Shown here in pieces: positions 18,198 to 27,181 of a stretch of DNA of 64,000 bases (within the stretch, counting starts at the first letter, position 1; every line of letters begins with the position of its first letter). The translations under genes were made by a program, and so were the position numbers. The notes beneath the pieces are model-generated. The model worked only from the letters and a program-made list of their open reading frames with translations, did not search any database and was not told the DNA's origin. Location of the stretch: NCBI GenBank assembly GCA_036641395.1, contig JAVWEY010000001.1, positions 62,001 through 126,000 of the forward strand. Reading direction: 5' to 3'. Origin of the DNA: JAVXTH01 sp036641395. GTDB lineage: Bacteria > Bacillota_I > Bacilli_A > Erysipelotrichales > Erysipelotrichaceae.

Positions 18198-18644
18198 ATC
18201 TACACAGAATAATTCGCGACGCCCTTCTTCATATTTCTTTAAATAATCACTAGCTTCAGTAAAAATTTGTTTAATATTTTTTTCTATATGAGCCAACACT
18301 AGTTCTTCTTGAAAGTCTCCACCCATTTCATAACGCATTAAGTAATTTTCAATGATAGGAAACATTTTAGAATAATGGAGACCATGTTTCCTTCCATCTC
18401 TTGTTGTTGTCCTATTTGGTAGTGGAAAATAGGTATCTCTTGGTGCATTTCCAATGTTTGATCTAAACGGTATTGCAAAAGTATATTTGATACCCTTATA
18501 TTTCATTTTCACCAATATTAGGCAAGGTCTTTCTTTTGCTTCTTGTCCTATTTTTTGCATTATTTCATCTTCTTCTGAAAATAATTTATAAAATGATTGT
18601 CTTATTGTAACAACTTTAATTTTTCTTTTATATTGGCTGCTCAT
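18165..18644 (-). CDS. Type III toxin, ToxN/TenpN-like endoribonuclease
   Basis: The 159-residue basic protein has RPCLILVKMKYKGIKYTFAI running into PFRSNI at residues ~40-65 and KHGLHYSKMFPI at ~90-100; the IPxRSN and GLxxSK motifs are recalled for TenpN-type members of the ToxN superfamily, whose toxins cleave RNA and are held inactive by their own repeat RNA. The context is diagnostic: directly upstream are nearly three 53-nt repeats and then a terminator, the standard type III layout. GGGGG lies six bases before the ATG at 18644. Family assignment (TenpIN rather than ToxIN) is from memory of motifs, not a search. The last codons are part of a direct repeat. Confidence 0.82.
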   Translation of the reverse strand: MSSQYKRKIKVVTIRQSFYKLFSEEDEIMQKIGQEAKERPCLILVKMKYKGIKYTFAIPFRSNIGNAPRDTYFPLPNRTTTRDGRKHGLHYSKMFPIIENYLMRYEMGGDFQEELVLAHIEKNIKQIFTEASDYLKKYEEGRRELFCVDIDSVLDELIN

Positions 18645-18660
18645 ACTTTTCCCCCATAAA

Positions 18661-18687
18661 AACAAACAGGCTCTTTTTCAAGAGCCC
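18661..18687 (-). terminator. Terminator between RNA antitoxin and toxin
   Basis: GGCTCTT / AAGAGCC with a GAAA loop (18686-18669), followed on the minus strand by TGTTTGTTTTT. In type III modules such a terminator sets the excess of antitoxin RNA over toxin mRNA. Confidence 0.88.
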
Positions 18688-18920
18688 GTCTGCGGATAAT
18701 ATTCTAAGTTTAAGTCCCGTTATCCTCGGAGACCATACTTACTCGTGAATGATATTCTAAATTTAAGTCCCGTCATCCTCGGAGACCATACTTACTCGTG
18801 GGTGATATTCTAAATTTAAGTCCCGTCATCCTCGGAGACCATACTTAAGCGAGCAAATGCTCAGTATAAGTATATGTTTATTTCAAAATTTTATTCAATG
18901 CTTTGAGTTTCCTCACTCAC
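18688..18920 (-). ncRNA. Type III antitoxin RNA with 2.8 tandem 53-nt repeats
   Basis: Units begin at 18699, 18752 and 18805 (plus-strand left ends), an exact 53-base period. The first and second differ at a few positions; the third (first transcribed) diverges after about 44 bases. In RNA sense each unit contains AAGTATGGTCTCCGAGGAT and then GACGGGACTTAAATTTAGAA. Short complementary blocks (AAGT/ACTT, GTC/GAC, TCC/GGA) could form the pseudoknot expected of such antitoxins. The leader runs from a promoter near 18930 to the terminator at 18687. The partial copy number resembles AntiQ and ToxI repeat antitoxins. Confidence 0.85.
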
Positions 18921-18921
18921 A

Positions 18922-18952
18922 TTCTATCATATTTTATACAAAAATCAAGTGA
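18922..18952 (-). promoter_or_regulatory. Promoter of the toxin-antitoxin module
   Basis: On the minus strand TTGATT is followed by a 16-base spacer and TAGAAT, in front of the repeats. It is the only convincing sigma-A-like promoter between the repeats and the second direct repeat. Confidence 0.65.
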
Positions 18953-18981
18953 GACATTTCCAAAGCAGTTTCGAATAACAA

Positions 18982-19077
18982 AGCATTATATATGAAAAAC
19001 AAGGACTTCTTATCGAATCAATCACCGTATTTATGGATTGTTTATTTAATCGCTTAATTCATCTAAAACGCATCTAT
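18982..19077. repeat. 97-bp direct repeat, copy 2 (remnant of a toxin gene end)
   Basis: It matches 18101-18197 except for a few substitutions and a missing base. It contains the last residues of the toxin frame (VLDEL) with a shifted upstream frame and no remaining toxin body, so it is a decayed fragment or a footprint of duplication. Confidence 0.88.
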
Positions 19078-19325
19078 TTTTTCTTATCTAATTTAGAGTG
19101 AAAAGAGCATCTCTACATAGTCGTAAACGTTCAAGTGTGTAAACCTAAAGTTCTATTTTAATTTCCTTTCAACTACATTCTAACCTATTTCAACTAAATA
19201 ATTTACTTGTTAACTTTTTATTCTCGATAATTTTTATAACATATATTTTACCATAATTTGGATAATTATTTTATTAGAAATTATTACCATTTCGCTTATA
19301 ATGAAAGATACGTGAGAGGTGTATT
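19078..19325. other. Noncoding stretch before the recombinase gene
   Basis: AT-rich, no coding frame. A TATAAT at 19297-19302 (plus strand) is a plausible -10 for the recombinase; no clear -35 or recombination site with inverted symmetry was seen. Confidence 0.45.
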
Positions 19326-19940
19326 ATGAGAAAAATATATGGTTATGTAAGAGTATCAAGTAGAGATCAAAATGAAGCAAGACAGTATATCGAATTACTT
19401 GATTATGGTATTGATAAAAAAATGATTTATATGGACAAACTAAGTGGTAAAGATTTTAATCGTCCAAGTTATCATAAACTAGTTTATAAAAAAATTAAAA
19501 AAGGCGACCTAATTATAATTAAGAGTATTGATCGTTTAGGTAGAAATTATAATGAAATATTAGCAGAATGGAAGTATATCACAAAAGATAAAAACGTAGA
19601 TATTAAAATACTAGATATGCCTTTATTAGATACGGATCAAAATAAAGACTTATTAGGTACTTTAATCGGTGATATTGTATTACAATTATTATCCTTTGTC
19701 GCAGAAAATGAGAGAATTAATATAAGGCAACGTCAAGCAGAAGGTATAAAGGCAGCACAACAACGTGGCGTCCGTTTTGGAAGGCCTAAAGTAGTTTTAC
19801 CTCACAACTTCCCTATCATTTATAAACAATGGTTAAATAATGAATTAACGAGTTCTCAAGCAATTAATCAATCTGGATTAAAATATTCTACTTTTTATAA
19901 AAAAGTGAAAGAATATAAAAAGAATACCGAAGTATTCTAA
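19326..19940 (+). CDS. Serine recombinase (resolvase/invertase family)
   Basis: The 204-residue protein begins YGYVRVSSRDQNEARQ, with the catalytic Ser at residue 11. SIDRLGRNYNEI and the ENERINIRQRQAEGI helix E segment are typical of resolvases. After FGRPK a short C-terminal region (~45 residues) holds a helix-turn-helix for site binding. GAGAGGTG precedes the ATG. Length matches small Tn3/plasmid-type resolvases, so it recombines short DNA sites, e.g. multimer resolution or inversion. It sits next to the toxin-antitoxin island on the opposite strand, consistent with a mobile origin; its 3' end overlaps the aminopeptidase 3' end by four bases. Confidence 0.93.
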   Translation: MRKIYGYVRVSSRDQNEARQYIELLDYGIDKKMIYMDKLSGKDFNRPSYHKLVYKKIKKGDLIIIKSIDRLGRNYNEILAEWKYITKDKNVDIKILDMPLLDTDQNKDLLGTLIGDIVLQLLSFVAENERINIRQRQAEGIKAAQQRGVRFGRPKVVLPHNFPIIYKQWLNNELTSSQAINQSGLKYSTFYKKVKEYKKNTEVF

Positions 19941-21166
19941 AGAATGAAGTTTCCAGCTTCAAATATTTTAATTGGATTATTATTTTCATCAATTGCGATT
20001 ATATCCATATCTTCACTACCAAACATAAAATCAATATGAGTATTTGAATCATTACTTCCCGCTTCATTCAATTCTTCTTGGCTCATTGTTGTACCACCTT
20101 TAACATTCATTGGATAAGCTCTTCCAAGTGCTAAATGACAAGATGCATTTTCATCAAATAAAGTATTGAGAAATAGGATACCACTTTGTGAAATAGGCGA
20201 ATTAAATGGTACCAAAGCAACTTCCCCAATATAGTGAGAACCTTCATCAAATTCTACTAACATTTTCAATGCTTCTTTTTCTTTTTCCGCATCATATTCA
20301 ATCACCCGACCATTTTCAAAAGTAAAATGGAAACCATCAATTAGTTTACCATTATAATCAAGTGGTTTTGTTGCATATACAGTACCATTTACTCCATATT
20401 TATAAGGCATTGTAAAGATTTCTTCCGTTGGCATATTGGGAGTGAAAATAATTCCTTTTTCACTTACCTCACTACAACCAGACCAAATATGATTCTTTAC
20501 TAAATCAATGGTTAAGTCCGTACCTAATTTATTTTTAAAATGAAGTGTTTTAATATGCATATCATTTAGTAACTTTTCACGTTTCTTTAATGTTTCACTA
20601 TGCTTTTTCCATATCGCAATCGGATCATTATCTTTGCTTACATGAACTGCTTTTAAAACAGCATCCCATAAAGCACACAAAGCATCCTCATCATTCATTC
20701 TTGGAAAGACTTTTTTAGCCCAAGGAAGATTTGGTATTGCGACAATTGACCAAGGAATTTTATTTGCCATCGTATAAGTATTGACTTCTTTCATCGCAAT
20801 GCTTCGCGCTTGGTTAGCTTTTGCGATTTTATTAGCATCAATTCCCTCCATAATACCTGGAATATCACAACAGATACGTAACATACAAGCACCTTGTTTC
20901 ATATAGTCTAGTTTACTATCAATTTGCCAGGGATGTACTTGCATCAATGTTTCAACTTCCTGATATTGATAATGATATTTACTAATCATGTCATCACTAT
21001 AATTCACAATAACTTCCTTAGCACCTGCTTCATAAGCCGCTTTCACAACAGCCTGGCTAAATTCTACAGCTAGTACACTTGTATTTAATATTAAAACCTG
21101 TCCTTTTTGAACATTAGCACCCATAACAACTGCTAATTTCGCATATTTTTCAATTAATTCTTTCAT
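19937..21166 (-). CDS. M29 family metal aminopeptidase
   Basis: The 409-residue protein matches the AmpS/PepS/aminopeptidase T family of broad-specificity exopeptidases. The C-terminal half carries the metal-ligand segments: EVSEKGIIFTPNMPTEEIFT (two Glu), EFDEGSHYIGEVALVP, NENASCHLALGRAY-like DENASCHLALG with His, and THIDFMFGSEDMDI. It is cytosolic. AAAGGAG precedes the ATG and the gene lies 12 bases downstream of the ROK kinase gene, so the two are likely co-transcribed; shared peptide and sugar catabolism is an inference. Confidence 0.92.
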   Translation of the reverse strand: MKELIEKYAKLAVVMGANVQKGQVLILNTSVLAVEFSQAVVKAAYEAGAKEVIVNYSDDMISKYHYQYQEVETLMQVHPWQIDSKLDYMKQGACMLRICCDIPGIMEGIDANKIAKANQARSIAMKEVNTYTMANKIPWSIVAIPNLPWAKKVFPRMNDEDALCALWDAVLKAVHVSKDNDPIAIWKKHSETLKKREKLLNDMHIKTLHFKNKLGTDLTIDLVKNHIWSGCSEVSEKGIIFTPNMPTEEIFTMPYKYGVNGTVYATKPLDYNGKLIDGFHFTFENGRVIEYDAEKEKEALKMLVEFDEGSHYIGEVALVPFNSPISQSGILFLNTLFDENASCHLALGRAYPMNVKGGTTMSQEELNEAGSNDSNTHIDFMFGSEDMDIIAIDENNNPIKIFEAGNFIL

Positions 21167-21178
21167 AAAATCTCCTTT

Positions 21179-22084
21179 CTAATGATTTGTATAAGCCATT
21201 GCTAGCATTGCAGCACCAACAATACCCGGTTCTTCTAATTGTGCTTCTTTAAATTCAACACTTTGCATTCCTTGATGGATCAAAGAGCGATAATATTGTT
21301 CCATCTTATCAAAGAAAACATCTTTTCCCTTCATAACCCCTCCACCAAGAACAAAAATATCTGGATCAACTACATGGGCTATCGATGAAAACATCTGTGC
21401 TAAATCATAAGCAACACTATCACATAATAAGATTGCTTGTTCATTGCCCGCTCTAGCTAAATCAAAAACATCACCAGCATGTTTTATTTTATCATCACCA
21501 AATAATAATTTACCTTTTCTAGTAATGGCAGTGCCACTCGCTTCATTTTCAACTGCACCAATATTTAGATAATTAACTCTTTCTCGATTTCGATCAATTA
21601 CGATATTGGCAACTTCACCTGCATGACCATTTTTTCCAGCGATTACTTTCTGATTCACAATTAATGCTCCACCAATTCCTGTAGAAACCGTCACATAATA
21701 AACAATATCTTTACCTTTACCAACACCTAAAACTGCTTCTCCCATACCTGCTACATTTACATCATTATCTACAAAAGTAGGCAATCCTAAATATTTCTCG
21801 ATTGTTTCTGTAATTGGAAAGCCTTTAAACCCAACCAAATTAGTCGAAAGTATCATCTTACCATTTTTAGTATCAACAGGTCCTGGTACTCCCATACCAA
21901 TTCCTAAACATTCTTTATAGTCGGGCAATTTCTTGATCATATCACAAATCTTTTCCATGACATGACTTGTGCCCTTGCTCGTTTCCGTTGGTTCTTTAAA
22001 ACTCTTTAGGATATTACCTAATTCATCTACTTTAGCAACACGAACATTTGTACCACCTAAATCAACACCAATATAAGTTTTCAT
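21179..22084 (-). CDS. ROK family sugar kinase without the zinc motif
   Basis: The 301-residue protein has the ATP-binding GVDLGGTNVRVAKVDELG, substrate-binding GMGVPGPVD and the catalytic Asp in FVDNDVNVAGMGEA, so it is an active glucokinase-type ROK member. In most ROK proteins the segment after GHAGE carries a CxCGxxGC zinc cluster; here it reads VANIVIDRNRERVNYLNIGA, with no Cys. The substrate could be glucose or another hexose. GAGGAG precedes the ATG. It is divergent from the PRD regulator gene with 196 bases between. Confidence 0.88.
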   Translation of the reverse strand: MKTYIGVDLGGTNVRVAKVDELGNILKSFKEPTETSKGTSHVMEKICDMIKKLPDYKECLGIGMGVPGPVDTKNGKMILSTNLVGFKGFPITETIEKYLGLPTFVDNDVNVAGMGEAVLGVGKGKDIVYYVTVSTGIGGALIVNQKVIAGKNGHAGEVANIVIDRNRERVNYLNIGAVENEASGTAITRKGKLLFGDDKIKHAGDVFDLARAGNEQAILLCDSVAYDLAQMFSSIAHVVDPDIFVLGGGVMKGKDVFFDKMEQYYRSLIHQGMQSVEFKEAQLEEPGIVGAAMLAMAYTNH

Positions 22085-22280
22085 AATATTCTCCTCCGTA
22101 TCTTCTATTTTAACAGAAATGAAATAGATTGAAATGCTTTTTGAATAATTGATGATACTATTTATTCAACACAAAAGAATTCATTCCTTAATCGGTAATA
22201 TAATAATGTAATATCATTATTATAAACCTGTACTTGATTGATAAAGTACAGTATAATTATTATAGAAAGTTGGTGTGAAT

Positions 22281-24134
22281 ATGCAATTTAATAAAAGACA
22301 AATTGAAATTTATGAGTTATTATTACATAAAAATACGATTGTTACATCAACTGAATTATCCAAGGTACTCTTATTAAGTGAAAAGACGATTCGCAATGAA
22401 ATAAAAAACATGAATCAATTCGATCAAAATCCCGTCATTCTCACAAAAAAAGGCCAAGGATTTTTGATTAATAAAGATAATCTACTTGATTTAAAAAATC
22501 ACGATTGTTCTTTTGATTCAATGAGTCGTCAGATTTTAATATTAAAAAAATTATTATCGGTTGATGAAATATCTTATTATGATTTAACTGATGAATTCTA
22601 TATATCAACTTCAACTCTTGATAAAGATATCATTACATTAAACAATGTGATTAAGCGAAGGAATACGAATGCTCAAATAACCCGTGTTAATAATCAAGTA
22701 TTTATCGCAAAGGATGAAGTAACCAGAAGACAAATTTATACCTATTTTTTAATGCAAGAAATTGAAAACTATGATTTTGACATATCAAATTACACTGATT
22801 ATTTTCCTCGAATTGATTTAAATGAGTTAAAACTACTCGTCATCAATTTTAATAAAGAAAAAGAGTTGCATTTAAAAGATTTTGAAATAATATCGCTTAT
22901 TCTACATGTTGCGATTATGATAGAGAGAATATCAAAAGGTAATAAAGTACCACAATCGATAACAATCAGTGATGATTTTATCAATAGTAACTTAGCTTTA
23001 CAGTTTTCAAATGAACTAATGAAAATCGTTGATGTTTCTTTAAATGAGGCTGAACATCAATATCTAACAAGTCTTTTCTCAAATAATCTACATGTATATC
23101 CAAATAAAACAATGATTGATTATAACAATTTTGTATCTAAAATAATTCAAGATATTAAAGTTTTATATGAAATTGATTTAAGCAATGATGAAGTGTTTAA
23201 ACAAAGTTTGTTAATTCATTTAGTAAATTTAGATTCAAGAATACAAACGCAGCAATATCTAAATAATCCATTAATTGGTGATATAAAAAAACACTTCCCT
23301 TTAATTTACGATTTATCGGTTTATATAGCTGATGCGATTCAACAATTGTTAAATATTCAATTAATTGAAGATGAAATTGGTTATCTCTCACTACATCTAA
23401 TGTGTGCAGTCGATAAATTGCGTAAATTAGCACATAAAACAATTATTATTATCAATCCACTTGGAAGAGCAAGTACGACTTATATTAAAAATAAATTACT
23501 ACAACTCAGTGATTTTTGTATCGATGTAATTGATACTTATTCAATGTTTGATTTAAAACAAGTTACCAGTGATGATGCTTCTTTAATTGTTTCAACGCTA
23601 CCAATCAAGGAGAAAGTTCAGATTCCCATATATGAGTGTAACATGATGTTGAATGATACTGATTTAATTCAAATTCATAATTTATTAAATCAATCAAATT
23701 ACAAAAAAACAAAATGTTTCTTTTATAACTCACTCTTTTTCCCAAAGGAAACTTTTTCTAATAAAGAAGAAATAATTCATTTCCTTTGTGAAAAACTACA
23801 AGCACAAGGATTTTGTGATGAACTTTATGAAACAAGTGTTTTAAAACGTGAAGTCATGGCACCTACAGCTTATGGAAATCAATATGCAATCCCACATCCA
23901 ATCCATAAAATTGCGAAAAAGACAGGTGTTGCAGTAATGACACTTAAGCATTCTATTCTATGGAATGGACATAAAACGAAATTAATTTTATTATTTTCTT
24001 TATCCAATCATGAGTCAACTGAATTTTCTATATTTTATGAACAAGTAGTTAATTGTCTAAATAATCCAGAAATTATTAAAAGGCTTATAAAAGAAACAAA
24101 CTATTCAAACTTTATTAAATATTTTGATAATTAA
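22281..24134 (+). CDS. licR: PRD-containing PTS regulator (LicR/CelR-like activator)
   Basis: The 617-residue protein has N-terminal HTH domains (YELLLHKNTIVTSTELSKVL and STSTLDKDIITLN), two PRD modules (~190-400, including EDEIGYLSLHLM with the regulated His), an EIIB-like segment (KTIIIINPLGRASTTY) and a C-terminal EIIA-Fru-like domain (AIPHPIHKIAKKTGVAVM, phosphorylated His). It senses PTS phosphorylation and activates the convergent cellobiose/lichenan operon. The ATG at 22281 has GGTG close upstream; a GTG two codons earlier is possible. The symbol is by domain layout. Confidence 0.88.
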   Translation: MQFNKRQIEIYELLLHKNTIVTSTELSKVLLLSEKTIRNEIKNMNQFDQNPVILTKKGQGFLINKDNLLDLKNHDCSFDSMSRQILILKKLLSVDEISYYDLTDEFYISTSTLDKDIITLNNVIKRRNTNAQITRVNNQVFIAKDEVTRRQIYTYFLMQEIENYDFDISNYTDYFPRIDLNELKLLVINFNKEKELHLKDFEIISLILHVAIMIERISKGNKVPQSITISDDFINSNLALQFSNELMKIVDVSLNEAEHQYLTSLFSNNLHVYPNKTMIDYNNFVSKIIQDIKVLYEIDLSNDEVFKQSLLIHLVNLDSRIQTQQYLNNPLIGDIKKHFPLIYDLSVYIADAIQQLLNIQLIEDEIGYLSLHLMCAVDKLRKLAHKTIIIINPLGRASTTYIKNKLLQLSDFCIDVIDTYSMFDLKQVTSDDASLIVSTLPIKEKVQIPIYECNMMLNDTDLIQIHNLLNQSNYKKTKCFFYNSLFFPKETFSNKEEIIHFLCEKLQAQGFCDELYETSVLKREVMAPTAYGNQYAIPHPIHKIAKKTGVAVMTLKHSILWNGHKTKLILLFSLSNHESTEFSIFYEQVVNCLNNPEIIKRLIKETNYSNFIKYFDN

Positions 24135-24142
24135 GCAAAAGA

Positions 24143-24180
24143 AAACACATTGAGATATTTCTATCAAAATGTGCTTTTTC
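24143..24180. terminator. Bidirectional terminator between regulator and PTS operon
   Basis: AACACATT / AATGTGCT arms around an inner ATA/TAT pairing, with A-run on one side and T-run on the other. It serves both convergent genes. Confidence 0.75.
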
Positions 24181-24183
24181 TAT

Positions 24184-25488
24184 TTATTCAATTGCTGCAT
24201 CATCTTCATTTTCTAAGGCAACTAAATTCTTCTCATATACCTTAAAGAATGGATAATACATAATCATATCAATTAATATCAGACCTAGAACTAAAACAAT
24301 AGCACGCCAATCCATGGTAGAAAAGAATGCACCGATTGGTGATGGCATATTCCATGATAACATGGCAAAGGTTTTACCAATTAATCCAGAACTCATACAA
24401 ATGAATGCGATTGCTCCATTTACTACTGAAGTAAATAAGAATGGTACTAAGAATAATGGATTTAACATTAGTGGAACACCAAATATAATAGGTTCACTTA
24501 TTCCAAAGAAACTAGGGATAATACCAACACGTCCTACTGTTCTTAATTGTTTAGATTTAGAACGAACTAATAGAATCGCTAGTGCAAGAACTGATCCACA
24601 ACCACCAATGACAACGAAATACACCCAGAAACTAGTTGTAAATATTGTTGGTAATGCTTGTCCTGCTGCTTGTGCTGCTGCATTAATGGATAAGTTTCCA
24701 TCACGAATTGGTCCTAGTATACCAGCAAGTGCGGCATCATGAATTCCAAAGAACCAGAAGACTTGTACCATTAAAGTAATTAATACAGTAAATCCAAGTG
24801 AATCGGCTGCTTTAAACGTTGGTGCCATAACTTCATAAATTAAACCCGGTAGAGTTGTTTTAAATGCATGGAAAATACTGAATAATAATACAAATGTTCC
24901 AATAATAACAACACCTGGTACTAAAGATGCGAATGTTTCACTTAAAGATGCAGGTACACTATCTGGTAGTTTGATTCTACCCCAGTTACGTTTTCTCATA
25001 AAATGATAAGCTTCAACTGTAAAGATACCGATTGCGATTGCTGGAAGTAATCCTTTTCCATCAATATAACTAAACTCAACACTCTTACCTGCCCAACCAA
25101 GTTCAATTGGTGACATAACTAGCATCATAAAACCACAAAGTGCTAATAAAATTGGCATAAATGGTTCAATTTTATAATGTTTTGATAAGAAATATGTAAT
25201 TCCAATACAAATATAAATAGCCATTGCACCAAGTGTTAGTGCATTAACCCAAGATAATACAAGCGCATTATCGGCAGCAAATCCTGCCCATGCTAATAAA
25301 ATACCATTCGTTGTTCCCTCATTAACCGGTGCAGCATTAATTACAGCCGCAATACCACCAACAAGTGTAATTGGTAATAATGATATAAAAGCATCCCTAA
25401 CTGCCTTTAAATGACGTTGTGTACTTAATTTATTTGCAACTGGTAGAATATATTTTTCAATTTTATCATTTAATCCATTGAATGACAT
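24184..25488 (-). CDS. celB: PTS cellobiose/lichenan-type EIIC
   Basis: The 434-residue permease has about ten membrane helices of the lactose/cellobiose EIIC family. SLLPITLVGGIAAVINA near the start and GISEPIIFGVPLMLNP (the GxxEP substrate signature) are clear. It brings in beta-glucosides with phosphorylation by EIIB. Its ATG overlaps the EIIB stop by one base (TAATG). Last gene of the EIIA-glucosidase-EIIB-EIIC operon. Confidence 0.94.
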   Translation of the reverse strand: MSFNGLNDKIEKYILPVANKLSTQRHLKAVRDAFISLLPITLVGGIAAVINAAPVNEGTTNGILLAWAGFAADNALVLSWVNALTLGAMAIYICIGITYFLSKHYKIEPFMPILLALCGFMMLVMSPIELGWAGKSVEFSYIDGKGLLPAIAIGIFTVEAYHFMRKRNWGRIKLPDSVPASLSETFASLVPGVVIIGTFVLLFSIFHAFKTTLPGLIYEVMAPTFKAADSLGFTVLITLMVQVFWFFGIHDAALAGILGPIRDGNLSINAAAQAAGQALPTIFTTSFWVYFVVIGGCGSVLALAILLVRSKSKQLRTVGRVGIIPSFFGISEPIIFGVPLMLNPLFLVPFLFTSVVNGAIAFICMSSGLIGKTFAMLSWNMPSPIGAFFSTMDWRAIVLVLGLILIDMIMYYPFFKVYEKNLVALENEDDAAIE

Positions 25489-25784
25489 TATAAATCCTCC
25501 TTAAATATATTTTTAATATCTTGACAAACCCCTTTACCATCCATTAGACCGTATTTTACTGGAGCAATTACTTCTACTGGTATGGCTACTGCTTTTCTAA
25601 TATTGGGAAGTAAATGACGAATTTGTGGCCCAACTAGAATTAAATCCGTATTTTCTAGATGATCTAAATACTCAGCTTCGCCAAAAGCAAAAACCTCATA
25701 TTCTCCATTACTTGCCTCTTGAATTTTCTTCGCAAGAATTCCGGTTGACATTCCTGCATTACAAACAAGCATGATTCGTTTCAT
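25488..25784 (-). CDS. celA: PTS cellobiose/lichenan-type EIIB
   Basis: The 98-residue protein has the phosphorylated Cys in MLVCNAGMSTGILAKKI, and the LVGPQIRHLLP loop. It passes phosphate from EIIA to the sugar in EIIC. The ATG overlaps the glucosidase stop by four bases. Confidence 0.94.
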   Translation of the reverse strand: MKRIMLVCNAGMSTGILAKKIQEASNGEYEVFAFGEAEYLDHLENTDLILVGPQIRHLLPNIRKAVAIPVEVIAPVKYGLMDGKGVCQDIKNIFKEDL

Positions 25785-27181
25785 AGTTTTTTTCTCCTTA
25801 TTTCAGCACCATTACTTAATGCGATTTTCTTAAACCATTTATAAGACTTTTTAGGTTTACGAACTAATTCATTTTCAAAATCAATGGCAACTAATCCATA
25901 ACGTTTTTCACATCCGTTTTTCCAAGAATATAAATCAAATGAACTCCAAGCAAAATACCCTCTTACATCTACTCCTGCATCACTTGCATTCATAATTGCA
26001 TTAATATGATCGTTCATGAATTCAATTCGATAATCATCTTGTACTTCATCAACCGTAACATCTTCATACATTCCAACTCCATTTTCAGTAACATAAATTG
26101 GAAGTTGATACTTTTCATATGCCGTAATTAAACCTTCTTGTAATCCCTTTGGATAGATTTCCGTATCCCATTGAGTAAATTCACTATTTGGATCATAAGC
26201 TTGCTCAAACCATCCTTTAATGATCATTTTACTCGTACCCTTGCCTTCTTTACCTTTGTTATTAACAATTAAAGTAGTTTCACCATTTGTATATGGTTTA
26301 ACTAAAGTTCTTGAATAATAATTTAAGCCAAGAAAATCAACAGTGTTTTCTTTTATAACTTTAAGTTGTTCTTCTTTCATGTAAGATAAATCATGACCAT
26401 CATCTTGTAATTTTCCCAATAAATCAATTGGAATTTCACCTAGTGCAGCAGTATCTAGAACCCAGTTATTACAATAGTTATCAGCAAATCGCATTGCAAT
26501 CTTTGTTTCAATTGTTTCATCAACGCCATTCACTGGTGTATAACTATGAACAATACCAATCTTACCTTGATAATGAGCTTTTCTAAATTCTTTAATTGCT
26601 AATGCACTTGCATACATCACATGATAACAACCTTTAATCGTAGCATCTACATCATGAATCGCTGGCGGATAATTCCCAATGAAGTAGCCATTAAAGATAA
26701 ACCATCTCGGTTCATTAAAAGTTACCCAGTTTGTGATTTTAGTATGAAATGATTTGAAACATACATCGGCAAAATGAACAAAATATTTACAAGTGTCAAT
26801 ATTTTGCCAACCACCAATATCTTCTAAATATTGAGGTAAATCCCAATGATATAATGTTACAAACGGTTCAATATCATATTTATGACAAGCATCTAATAGT
26901 TCATTATAAAATTGAATTCCCTTTGGATTGATATCTCCTTCAATATTTTTAATAATACGTGGCCAAGAGATTGAAAAACGATATGCATTCTGTCCTCCTT
27001 CCTTCATCATTCTAATATCTTCATCAAATCGATGGTAATGATCGCTAGCTACATCTCCACTTTCTAAATTGTTTTCATGAAGATATCTGTCCCACATTGA
27101 TTCTACCTTATCATCAATATCCCATGCTCCTTCGCATTGATAAGATGCTGTGGCACCTCCCCACAAAAAATCTTTCATCAT
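25781..27181 (-). CDS. bglA: 6-phospho-beta-glucosidase (GH1)
   Basis: The 466-residue enzyme splits phosphorylated disaccharides made by the neighbouring PTS. The N-terminus FLWGGATASYQCEGAW is the family signature, the acid/base Glu is in VTFNEPRW (~180) and the nucleophile Glu is in YVTENGVGM (~370). The Ser and Lys residues near SSFDLYSWKNG and GLVAIDF support 6-phospho specificity. The ATG overlaps the EIIA stop (ATGA) and AGGTGAT is just upstream. Confidence 0.95.
   Translation of the reverse strand: MMKDFLWGGATASYQCEGAWDIDDKVESMWDRYLHENNLESGDVASDHYHRFDEDIRMMKEGGQNAYRFSISWPRIIKNIEGDINPKGIQFYNELLDACHKYDIEPFVTLYHWDLPQYLEDIGGWQNIDTCKYFVHFADVCFKSFHTKITNWVTFNEPRWFIFNGYFIGNYPPAIHDVDATIKGCYHVMYASALAIKEFRKAHYQGKIGIVHSYTPVNGVDETIETKIAMRFADNYCNNWVLDTAALGEIPIDLLGKLQDDGHDLSYMKEEQLKVIKENTVDFLGLNYYSRTLVKPYTNGETTLIVNNKGKEGKGTSKMIIKGWFEQAYDPNSEFTQWDTEIYPKGLQEGLITAYEKYQLPIYVTENGVGMYEDVTVDEVQDDYRIEFMNDHINAIMNASDAGVDVRGYFAWSSFDLYSWKNGCEKRYGLVAIDFENELVRKPKKSYKWFKKIALSNGAEIRRKKL

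Noticed and set aside
18699..18857. Tandem repeats as a CRISPR array
   Set aside because: There are no unique spacers: the units are contiguous 53-mers, and the toxin and terminator context explains them.
18101..19077. Direct repeats as ends of an insertion sequence
   Set aside because: They are not inverted, enclose no transposase and contain toxin coding sequence.
22085..22280. cre-like site between ROK and PRD genes
   Set aside because: TGAAATGCTTTT lacks the central CG of the consensus.
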